Positions 1 through 27,812 of a DNA stretch of 64,000 bases are shown here, in pieces. The stretch is taken from positions 10,725,315 through 10,789,314 of the forward strand of contig OX438742.1 in the NCBI GenBank assembly GCA_949316235.1, in the 5' to 3' direction. Position 1 is the stretch's first letter, and the number at the start of each line of letters is the position of its first letter. The position numbers and the translations under genes are program-made. The stretch comes from Oegoconia quadripuncta. Taxonomy: Eukaryota > Arthropoda > Insecta > Lepidoptera > Autostichidae. The notes beneath the pieces are model-generated. The model was not told where the DNA came from. It was given only the letters and a program-made list of their open reading frames with translations, and made no database searches.

Positions 1-261
1 AAACACATCTTTTGCCAGTGTTCGTAAACACTAGAAGCCGAATTCCGGACCATGTATCTCACCAGGGATGTTAAACTCCTACCGAGATAGATGCAGGCCG
101 CTGGGCCAGGGGACTTCAACCAGAGGGAATGGTACAATAGATATGGAAAGGTCGCAGGGTTATAGTGGGATATTGACCCTGCTCTTTCTAAGATAATAAG
201 AAACTTCAGTCTGAAAGCCTTGAAGTTTGACCGTAAGAGCCTCAAGACTCTGGTACATTAG

Positions 262-600
262 ATTAGATTAGATTAGATTTATTTAGTTCACTTTTACAAT
301 AGCATGTCATACATACAGTTTCGTAAATTTATGAAATTTAAAATAAAAGTGATTGTCAAACATAAAACAAAAAATAATAACATAAAAAACAAATTCCTGT
401 ATACAATAGTAAAACATATTGTTATATGTATGTCAAAATTAATTAAGAAAGTATAAGTATGTAACCATTGTTACGTCAACGTCATACCATTTTAGAATAA
501 TCAAAATGAAATAAAACAAAACAAAATAAAATATAAAGTAAGTACTCTAACAGAGCATTACAAACTGAACAAGCACATGAACTAGGTTTGCTTCAATAAT
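262..600 (-). repeat. LINE 3' tail with (GATTA)n
   Basis: Begins GATTAGATTAGATTAGATT followed by AT-rich, A-homopolymer-rich sequence and then TCTAACAGAGCATTACAAAC. This is the layout of a CR1-like LINE 3' end on the minus strand; no coding remnant is visible. Confidence 0.4.
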
Positions 601-964
601 ACAGCAATCTGCAGCAATTCTGTGGTCAGGGAGAGGAAAGTCCTACCTACAAGGCGACCTCTGGAGGTAACTTATGATGTCTCACAAGAGAATATTAAAC
701 TCTTTACCTCCCTGGATATCGTGCGATACATGCAGGCCGTAGATCTATTAACGTCGCAGTGCTTTTAGTGGGACACTAAGACCATCTCTAAAATAATATT
801 AATAACAATGCCATACTCGTGGCCACATTCTTGTTCTCAAGAATTTAATGTTTTTGCCATCGACTCGCTAAGAAGAAGAATTATGGAAGAAAGATTGTTT
901 TAAATGCCAGAACAATATTTCCATTAATTTAAACAACATAAGGTTTACAAAAAGCAACTCGGGT

Positions 965-1180
965 TCCATTCCCAGCGGGGTGCATATTTAGTACTCGGTT
1001 TGGTTATTGGTAGTGGGGCCAGTTTATGTGTCCGCCTGGCCAACTACCTCTATCTTATCTAAGTCTGCTACTCAGCAGCAATGTTGATAGCATTGTGTTC
1101 TGGCTGTTTCCCAGATTAGGTTGGGGATTCCGGGGGAGTGCAGCTTCCACCATCGGCCTCGTATTCACATAAAAATATAA
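965..1180 (+). repeat. SINE family D, partial
   Basis: Shares GTCCGCCTGGC...CTATCTTATCTAAGTCTGC and CAGCTTCCACC(A/T)TCGGCCT with the fuller copies at 30958-31272 and 46945-47244, whose heads carry a tRNA-like promoter. The head is mostly missing here. Confidence 0.6.
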
Positions 1181-1794
1181 AAATTCACTAAAATTCTTTT
1201 CTTGAAAAAGATAACGCTGACAATAACTAAAACATTCGCCAGAACGCTTATCACATCATCACGCAGAACAGAGCGAAGCTAAACCTTAATTCACATTAAC
1301 AACCAACGTCATTCCGTAAATCAAATCACTCAGCAGCAACCCATGGTTGCGGAACTTTGCATTTTCGTAGTTTACATATATTTATGCACAGTAGTGTAGC
1401 AAACATTATGCCACTTTTTTCTTTTCCAACTCCTATATGTGAATATTGAACACATACTTCCGTCCCCACTGTTAAGGCTCATCCTCCTCTCACTACGAGA
1501 AGATGTAAGGATGTATAGATTTTCCATAAACCTCACATTGACTGGATGTGCGACCGCAGATATTTTTGGAGCTCTGCTTCAGTGACCACTACTAGCTACA
1601 TCGCGTTATGGTCATGGTGAATCCAAGTCTATACTTGGATGGCTTTCTGCATCTATATGCAGAAAGGCATAACCTCCACGTCTCTATATACTTAAGAGTA
1701 TACATTGCACCGCTAGTGTTAAAAAACCATAATACTTCGCAATAATCAATACTGAATTTAATCAGATAAGCAAAGTATTCACATTATCATATCA

Positions 1795-1935
1795 GCCATA
1801 CGACGTCCACTGCTGAACGTAAGCCTTCTCCATAAATTACCAAAGGGACTATATCCAGCCGTTTTGCGTGACCCTTATTAGGTCAACCGTCCATATTGTG
1901 TTTGGAACTACGCTGCGCTTGCCTGAACGTGGTCT
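1795..1935 (+). repeat. Dispersed lepidopteran repeat (ATCAGCC...CGTCCACTGCTGAAC)
   Basis: ATATCAGCCATACGACGTCC ... TTAGGTCAACCGTCCATATTG. Shorter relatives occur at 13905-13980, 33700-33770 and, inverted, 62030-62075. It appears often as a LINE or SINE 3' part; exact class not determined. Confidence 0.5.
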
Positions 1936-3203
1936 CTCCTATGGCAATTTTATGCTCCAACATGATAGCTGTATACCTACGAACTAAGAGCCCTGCTCAC
2001 TGCTGCTTCAACTGTCGGTGACTTTGGGTCTACGCATTTCGCATTAGCATAGATAAGAAGAATTACACAAGGCACTAGGCAAGTAATGTAACATTTCACA
2101 TCAGCAGTCGACACTAATTCACTAGTAAAAATTTCTAAAGATAACTTTATGGGATTCAGGAGCTGTATACCAAAGACGGCCGCTGTAGATTACGAGTTAC
2201 CGTCTTATATGTTGATGTCTTACGTTCAAGATACATGGATTGTTCAATTCTTCACTTTACCATTGCCGACACAAACATACACGCAATAAAATCACACCTT
2301 AAATTACGTATTAAAATAAATAAGAATAAAATATTCAATTAATGATCCATGTAAGTGTAATCCCGTAATGCTATCATATGTCATATCAGTGCATGGACTA
2401 TGTAGATACCATGTTCCTCTTATTGCAATATTACTAGTACCGTTTCACCTTCGCATTCCCTAACATCAGACGTAAATATTCATTTGAGTTAGAAGAAAAG
2501 TGTGTCTGAATCATTCTGATGCGTGATTCGTTGGCTCACTTTCAACCCAGTGTACTTACACAATAGACACTCTGATCTTCTCACTGTGAGGGAAAGTTTA
2601 CATCGTATGATTCTGTATGTAATTCTTTGCCGATTACGGCAAATATTTTGTTTATCATCGCTAGCAATCGCTTTGCATATTCGGGCACCTTCGTTAAAAT
2701 ATTAAAAACAATTGCACAATTACATAGAATATTATCGCTCTAACAAGAAAAATAATACATTCACATGCTCAATAAAACCATATGCTTCTCGTAAATACAA
2801 AATAAAGTATTAACTTACAAACAAATGAATTTCCAGCGAAAAGGGTCTTGTGGTGTTCAGGCGAAAGACCTTAAAACTGGGGTCAGATATTTTGGTACGT
2901 GTAACATAAATAAGGTAATTGTCCCAGCCGCAGTGTTAATGTTCTATGCAATGTATTAATTTACATGAGTACATGGCCTCTCGTGGTGGATTATTGACCG
3001 TACCCTCTCTAGTGAGAAAAGACTGTGCTGTAGCAATATAACATCTTTTCTGAGTTGCAAATATGTTGACACATGAACACTCAGATCGAATGGCCATTAA
3101 TTTCGCTTATACCTCAAACCAGTAATTTCGCAATTATGGATTTGAAAAACTGGACCGTCATTGGTAATATTCGGCTACGTTTTTCAAATAAATGGTACAT
3201 TAC

Positions 3204-21542
<18,339 letters not shown>

Positions 21543-22354
21543 GATTACAAACAATTAGGAAGTATATTGCCAGGATATTACGTTTACCCCTAGCAAGGAC
21601 GTCTAATGAATTTTACGCGAAAACATAATAGTAGCGTAGTAGTGCGTTTCTTTCTGTACAAGGTTTGCTTGATGACTCGATCGATGGTGGTTTCAGTATT
21701 AAATCGGCTGCAACATTATCGTTTGATGTAAAGTAAATAGGTAAAGAAAAGGGAAAAGAATTTAACTTTTTCACGAAAAAAATTGTTGTTCGTCCTATTG
21801 ACGTTGGGAATATTTTCTTTCACACTAGGTACGATTGGTTGGTGTGGTTGTGGTGGACAAGAAACTTCAAATCGTTTTTTTTTTTCTTTTGTACTATTCG
21901 CTTCGTCAGCACTATGCGTTTTGTTTGTTGCGAAAATAATGAGGGGTGGACTGGAGCTGACAATTCCCACAACCAGTGACGTCTTTTCTACGCGTAGATA
22001 GAGAAACCTTTTCTACATTTGTACTACATTCATTCATTAGAAATGATTGTTCCCCACAACGCCCAGTCGAACATACTGTCTCTTTCGCACTTTTGGCATA
22101 AATCTTTCTCCATCCTGCTGTCATATAAAATAAATTAGGGATGCGTTCGTCGACTACCTACCGATATTTGTAAGTCGAATACCAGGCCTATCCATCTTTA
22201 TATGAGTATGCCATTTTAGGAAGTTTATTCCATATTTTTAATACACGTCATGTACTAGATCTTGTTTGCAGCTATTGTTATTTTACTCGAAGATTTCATT
22301 TGTGCTTAGATTGAAATTTTAAACTTGTGCCTTAGATATCTAACACTTTATTAC
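21543..22354. promoter_or_regulatory. Probable 5' UTR/promoter region of syd
   Basis: Lies immediately upstream of the syd start on the minus strand. It has no clear TATA box and no conserved ORF; overlapping short ORFs on both strands are not family-like. The assignment rests on position only. Confidence 0.35.
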
Positions 22355-22368
22355 GTTAGAATACGCAC
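22355..22368 (+). repeat. Left target-site duplication of the R1-clade LINE
   Basis: GTTAGAATACGCAC, identical to 23415-23428. Confidence 0.9.
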
Positions 22369-23414
22369 CCGACAGGGAAGATCAACCTCGTTCGTTCGCT
22401 GTCGGAATCGGCGGTCCGCGGAGCGGGTGTGGCGTTGGCGGTGAGTTTGGACATAGTCAACGCCTTTGGTACCCTCCCCTGGCAGGCCATAAGGGAGGCC
22501 CTCGTATATCACGAGCTGCCTCCCTACCTGCGGACCGTGATCGGGGCATATCTGCGCGACAGGACCGTGAGGTTCGTCGGTCGAAACGGGGTGGAAGCAC
22601 GGAAGGATGTCTGTTGAGGTGTTCCACAGGGGTTCGTTTTAGGGCCACTGTTGTGGAAAATCAGTGTTCGCATCATCTCCCTCCAGCCTGTCTCTCGTCT
22701 ACGCACGACGACACACTGGTGTTGGCCGGGGGATACCGTAGGTGGCGCTGAATTCCAGATGAGGCGGTGCATCAAGTACCTGGGCCTAACCCTGGACAGC
22801 CGATGGGGCTTCAAAGAGTACTTCGTGCGCCTGGCCCCCGAGTTCGAAAGGTAGCGGGCGCGTTGCACCGCCTGCTACCTAATCTCGCGGGACCACGGGA
22901 GGAAGTTCGCCGCCTCTACGGTGGCGTTGTGCGATCCATCCCGCTCGAAGGACGCGACGTCGGAGGGGGCGGCAACGCTCGCTGGCCCCCCTGTACGTCG
23001 CCTAAGGGTCGCGGGCTGCTACATCTCGAGGCGATGTAATCGCCGGACGCGGTCCGGGAGAGGTGGGTGTCTTCGCATCGGGGGGTTGTCGTCGTATCGT
23101 AGAGGTGCCGTCGCATTGGGCCCTGCCGCGCTTCATCCCGCTCGCTGATCGCGGTGTGAGGTACGACAGCGCCCCCAACAGAGGGTGCGGTAGACGCCCT
23201 CCAGGAATTGGCCTCCCCTTGTGAGAGTAGGCGGGGCGGGGGGGGAAGCCTGGAGTCGCTTATGCGTTCCCAGTTTCTCCTTACTGCTGAAGAAGGTCGC
23301 CGCGGTGTTTTAGTGGATATCCCTCCCGACAGGGAGGAGAGTCCCACATAATCATCTCGCCGTCCCCCAGGCGAGCGGTAAGCGTAATACGTTCTCACGC
23401 GTCAAAAAAAAAAG
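22369..23414 (+). mobile_element. 5'-truncated R1-clade LINE with poly(A) and 14-bp TSD
   Basis: The plus strand encodes AVSLDIVNAFGTLPWQAIRE (RT domain), a stop at 22615-22617 in front of GVPQGFVLGPLLW, and then CIKYLGLTLDSRWGFKEYFV. The YADD-containing middle is missing, so there is an internal deletion plus a nonsense codon: a dead copy. It ends in A10 (23404-23413). GTTAGAATACGCAC occurs exactly at both flanks (22355-22368 and 23415-23428), the target-site duplication of one retrotransposition event. The CG-rich, high-GC composition contrasts with the AT-rich flanks. Confidence 0.92.
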
Positions 23415-23428
23415 GTTAGAATACGCAC
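23415..23428 (+). repeat. Right target-site duplication of the R1-clade LINE
   Basis: GTTAGAATACGCAC directly after the A-run. Confidence 0.9.
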
Positions 23429-23449
23429 ATCTGAATCTCAATATTAATG

Positions 23450-24410
23450 CGTTAAATAACTCAATTGCTAATTTCTTCGCCTCTGGGCCCCAAGGCCCGC
23501 TCAAAGACGTAGCCTGTTCCGAGGTCTATATATTTCCGCGGTTTGAGAGATTTAGACGGGAGCCGCCGCCGCCGCCGAATTTAACGATGTCGGTTGACAT
23601 ACGTAAATACTTTGACCGCATCCCACACAAGTGACCTTCCCAATTTCCAAGGGTCCAATGTGAATGACATTTGCCGTTAGGCCTTTTGCCGTCACTTGTC
23701 AAAATACCTGACGATTCGAGTACAGCAGGTAAATACCTAAGCAGAGACGAATCGATGTCGTTCAAAGCTGTGTGACGGTGTAGACGACCGGCAATATTTA
23801 AACGTGTAAGTCCATGGTGACCAAATTTCATCAACGCGATTCCGGCACTGACATTTAAGAGGATGCTCAGTTCTTGCACCAAGCCCCAAGCCTCACTATC
23901 CCTAGTGATAAAATAGATCTATCAAGTAGTTGTCTCTAGGGTTGGAACAGGTTGTTAGCAGCTTCTGCTGTACCAGTCTATAATGAGGCTCATCCCATTC
24001 GCGCTAGGAATGAAGCGCATGCAGAGGACATAATTTAAGCAGGATTCACTCCATGCTGACTTCGCCTCCGACAAGTATAGTAACTCGATAGAGCCCAGTA
24101 ATGGACTTATAGTATTTCCAAAGAGATTGCGCACACTATGCGTTGAAAACAAGAACGCCGCGAGGGATACCTCAGTAGGTCACGTATGCCCAGACCGTCA
24201 AAGCGTATAAGGAGTATGGTCTGCGCCAAGATACGTTCATTCATTCGACAATTTAAGATTTTGTATGACTGAGTGCAAAGATTTAAAAGCCAGTAGCCGA
24301 AGGTTCTTCTCACTTCGAATTGAGATAGCGAGCGGATCACCATCCACAAGTTAGGATCCAGACTAGAGTATCTCTGTGGATTAAATGTCAGCAAATCAAT
24401 ATTATTAAGG
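23450..24410 (-). pseudogene. Remnant of a retroelement protein (C-terminal part)
   Basis: Minus strand, in broken frames: an ILLIRFDGLGIRDL segment (24200-24260), then GHHGLTRLNIAGRLHRHTAL and SGILTSDGKRPNGK (23660-23830), and near the left end YLDLGTGYVF and LGPRGEE. From memory, these occur in this order (PVRFGGLGIR ... GHHGL ... AGR..RH.ALND ... DGKRPDG ... GPWGPEA) in C-terminal parts of retroelement-derived reverse transcriptase proteins in insects and cnidarians. Many stops; non-functional. The R1 LINE lies directly beside it. Confidence 0.6.
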
Positions 24411-24639
24411 CGTCGCGATATATTTACGATAGCTTAAAGTACGTAAGAAAGAATCTGCAATTATTTACGAAAATAGTGAAATATCCAATGTAAATACAAT
24501 AGGTAACAATAAACTTCCTGTTCATACGGACAATGTATACGTTATTATAATAAGGTTCCGGTAGATATCCTAAATTTTTGCCTCTAAGTAAATTTAACAC
24601 CACTTTTAAATTGAAGCTATGTGTCAAAAATCAAAATCA

Positions 24640-25851
24640 AAAAAATGCTTTATTTTGCAGGTACACAGGGTACACTTAAAATAGTCAGATTTTACATTTT
24701 TAAAGCAAGGGCTTGTTCAAAAGGCAATTTTCCCCTGAGAAGAACAAGCAAGAAACTCGAGAGGTCGCTCTTTTAAAAAAAGGTTTTTATATTACAAAAT
24801 TATTATTTTATATTATAATATTTCATTATTAATTGTGAAATAGCCTGGTTATGCGAACGGGCTGGTTATGTCCATGATTGTTTATCATCTAAATAATCTG
24901 ATATTTTATAATATGCTTTCTTAATAAGTTTCTGTTTTATAGTATCTTTAAATTTATTGAAAGGAAGATTTTGTATATCAACAGGAACTTTATTGAAAAA
25001 GCGTATACATAACCCTTTGAATGAATTACTGACTTTGTGGAGGCGACTTATGTGACCTGCAAGTTTGTCTTTATTTCTTGTATTGACATCATGTTTATCA
25101 CTATTTTTCCTAAATGATGTTATATTTTTTTGACATATATTAGATTTTCAAAAATGTACTGTGACGAAAAGGTTAGAATATTATACTCTTTAAATCTGTC
25201 TCTAAGTCAATTGATAAATTGCGAGAACGGCTCGTTTTTGTAAAAGAAAGATTGTATTTATATCTGTGGCATTTCTCCACAGCAAGATACCGTAAGACAT
25301 CAGGCTATAGAAATAACTAAAATATAGGTACTAATCTAGCAGTATTTACGTCCGATATTTGTCTAATTTTTTTGACTGCATACGCTGCAGAGCTGAGCTT
25401 CTTCGCCAATTTATGGATATGAGGACCCCATTGTAATTTGGCGTCCAAAGTAATGCCCAAAAATACAGTGGACTCAACAAGGTCTAGAGTGACATTTTTT
25501 ATTATTATATTTGTGGGCACCTCCCTGACATTTAGGCAGTACAAATTTAACACATTTAGTTTTTTTCTCATTCAGTAACAAATTATTTGCCGTAAACCAT
25601 TCTACTATTTGAGAAATAGCGTTGTTCACGTCGTCCTAATTTAATTTTAGTCTCTTTACTTTAAACAATACAGAGGTATCGTCAGCAAACAATACTATTT
25701 CATGTTTATCCTTTACAAGGTTTGGCAAGTCATTTATGTAAACCAAAAACAAAAATGGTCCGAGAATGGGGCCTTGTGGGACGCACATACAGACTGTTGA
25801 CCCTGACGATGTATTGCCGCTGATATCAACCCTCTGAACTCGGTTACTCAA
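24640..25851 (-). mobile_element. CR1/Jockey-like LINE, 5'-truncated, inactive
   Basis: On the minus strand, 25636-25851 encodes CVPQGPILGPFLFLVYINDL and EIVLFADDTSVLFKV: the RT VPQGS..GP and catalytic FADD motifs, the catalytic pair intact. 25317-25571 encodes STVFLGITLDAKLQWGPHIH and AAYAVKKIRQ, the thumb region. A gap of about 60 nt with a frame break separates them. The 3' UTR at 24640-24800 has GAGAAGAACAAGCAAGAAAC and ends in a TTTTGATTTTTG-like tail (minus strand). The fragment at 35147-35310 shares this 3' UTR. Confidence 0.85.
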
Positions 25852-25859
25852 ATAAGAAT

Positions 25860-26375
25860 TTCAGACATCATGACTATAAGCGTGATCCCTAACACTAGGG
25901 GGTGTCGAAAGGTCCTCGGCCAATCTCAATGTGCGGAGAGTGTAGCTCCCTAAAACTCGAAGCGAGAAGGTAGCCGGCCAGGAGCGGTCCGAGCAGACGC
26001 CCAAACAACACCACGGGGATGGAAAGGTGGGATGGGAGGTGGGTACGGTACGACTCGCTTTATATAGCAGCTGGCATCGTGAAGTCACTTGTTTACTGCC
26101 TCGATTCCTTTTATTTGCTACAATATTGTAAGTTAAGTAAATATAAAAAATATTGATCTGTTGATCTTGATTTGAGTTTATTTCTTTAATCACCACCGTT
26201 TGCCACGATGAACTAGGTACCTACTTTTCCTTGAACTTTTCCTTGGTTTCTCTGGTGCTTTTTCACTTTTTGGCCGTTTATCATCTCGAATGGTGAGATA
26301 TGTAATTTGAAGTTGGTAACATTTAACATTTCCTTGCAATTTTCGTTCATTCGTTCGTTCGGAGCAAGTAGACGT
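25860..26375. other. No gene; moderately GC-rich block at 25870-26060
   Basis: GC-rich segment followed by CTTTATATAGCAGCTGG and an A-rich stretch ending TTTATTTCTTTAATCA. The order (TATA-like, A-rich, ...CA end) would suit a solo LTR, but no flanking duplication or TG start could be matched, so it is left unassigned. Confidence 0.3.
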
Positions 26376-26774
26376 GGCTTTTTGGCGGGAACTCGGCGAG
26401 TGAAGTAGCATTTTTCTTTATAATTCTTATAATTTGTGCATTCTAACTTTTGAAGCCTAATAATGGTAGAATATTGTGCAGCAAACGTTAGTGATGGTGT
26501 ACAAGTGAAGGGAAGTGTAAATTAAAGTGCGTAACGGAGCTTTCGGGTTCCCACAAGAAGCCGCCAAAATCTTTTGTAAAGCATTCTGCCACTTTACTGA
26601 AGAATGACTTGACCGTGACTAGACTCTGTATACGCCAAGTATACGACGAATTACTTGTTTTGACTGAGACTGACTTACAAACTGAAGAAATAACAGAAAT
26701 AAGACATGGCTGTTATGAGCTAGATCCCTTTGCCTTCTCCTAAAGGAGAGAATGAAACCAAAAAAAAAAACAAC
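26376..26774 (+). repeat. Tandem duplication, copy 1 (poly(A)-ended unit)
   Basis: Starts GGCTTTTTGGCGGGAACTCG and ends in A11 then CAAC. About 98% identical to copy 2. The unit contains short ATG ORFs (MVEYCAANVS...) with early stops. The A-run preceded by GAGAGAATGAAACC suggests an originally retroposed transcript. Confidence 0.9.
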
Positions 26775-27185
26775 GGCTTTTTGGCGGGAACTCGGCGAGT
26801 GAAGTAGCATTTTTCTTTATAAGTCTTATAATTTGTGCATTCTAACTTTTGAAGCTTAATAATGGCAGAGTATTGTGCAGCAAACGTTAGTGATAGTGTA
26901 CAAGTGAAGGGAGGTGTAAATTAAAGTGCGTAACGGAGCTTTCGGGTTCCCACAAGAAGCCGCCAAAATCTTTTGTAAAGCATTCTGCCACTTTACTGAA
27001 GAATGACTTGACCGTGACTAGACTCTGTATACGCCAAGTATACGACGAATTACTTGTTTTGACTGAGACTGACTTACAAACTGAAGAAATAAGAGAAATA
27101 AGACATGGCTGTTATGGGCTAGATCCCTTTGCCTTCTCCTAAAGGAGAGAATGAAACCAAAAAAAAAAAAAAAAAAAAAACAACG
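26775..27185 (+). repeat. Tandem duplication, copy 2
   Basis: Same unit as copy 1 with roughly nine substitutions over 385 bases, A-run expanded to about 22, then CAAC. Unit boundaries fit a simple head-to-tail duplication of about 400 bp, because both copies end ...AAACAAC. Confidence 0.9.
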
Positions 27186-27575
27186 TTTTCGCTTTTTTGC
27201 TATTGTAATTTTTGGTACTTTTGTAGTCGTTTATCTTAACGTACAGAAAGATATATGATGTGTTATTTACTTCATTAATAGTAAATTCTTTTGTGCATCT
27301 GAGCAGTCTAAGTACTTGTGGTGAGTTTATTGTAGTTTAGTACTTTTCACAAAGTCGGTCAATCGTCGTCTAACCTACATTATCATAAATTGATAAATTA
27401 ACAAGAAATACTATGCCTTTTTGGTAACACAAAGTCAATATATAGATACTACTTCCGATTGTAGATTTTAACCACTAATTATACGAATGTATCGTATAAT
27501 TTGTGCTTTTCTTTTTCTACTGAGAACCTTTGTCCATTTTGCTTATTTTGTTCTCAACCTCAATCTCTTTAGGAA
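27186..27575 (+). promoter_or_regulatory. Upstream region of DNAJC22, with probable 5' UTR acceptor at 27571-27572
   Basis: The start codon is preceded by a pyrimidine-rich tract and TTTAG|GAAATG, so an upstream non-coding exon probably splices in three bases before the ATG. That exon was not identified. Confidence 0.45.
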
Positions 27576-27812
27576 ATGTCTTCAAAATCTGTACTTGTGA
27601 CATACGTGCTGTGGCTCTTCGGTGGAATTTTCGGAGTCCACCACTTCTACCTTCGGCGAGACAGACATGCTTTCGTGTGGTGGACGACTCTAGGAGGATA
27701 CACTTTCGGCTGGCTGGGTGAAATATTCCGCCTACCCCATTACGTGAGACAAGCGAACGAGGACCCTGTCTATATGCAAGGACTCATAGAGAGGATGAAG
27801 AGCAGTAAAAAG
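27576..27812 (+). CDS. DNAJC22: DNAJC22 coding exon 1
   Basis: 79 codons from MSSKSVLVTYVLWLFGG to IERMKSSKK, then GTAGGT. Holds the TM2-type pair of membrane segments. Reading past the donor only adds 13 codons before a stop. Confidence 0.95.

Larger units (their letters stand above)
1..3203. other. Left-edge intron of syd, repeat-rich
   Basis: No JIP3 exon was recognised here. It holds two diverged direct copies of one element (about 60-190 and 690-800, sharing GATGCAGGCCG / CATGCAGGCCG and TTTTAGTGGGA-like blocks), a (GATTA)n-ended LINE 3' tail between them (262-600), a SINE fragment (965-1180) and a dispersed repeat with ACGACGTCCACTGCTGAAC (1795-1935). The remainder, 1935-3203, shows nothing identifiable. 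Confidence 0.5.

Noticed and set aside
2820..2870. Possible further syd exon on the minus strand, between CCCCAG and a GTAAGT donor
   Set aside because: Splice sites and phase fit, but the peptide (FKVFRLNTTRPFSLEIHL) does not resemble the part of JIP3/JIP4 that should follow FFSNLF.
25870..26200. Solo LTR of a retrovirus-like element
   Set aside because: TATA-like and A-rich segments with a CA end, but no TG start, no target duplication and no primer-binding site could be matched.
26190..26810. Two ORFs both starting MLLHSPSSRQKA
   Set aside because: They start alike only because the 5' part of the tandem unit is duplicated; the rest differs and has no family features.
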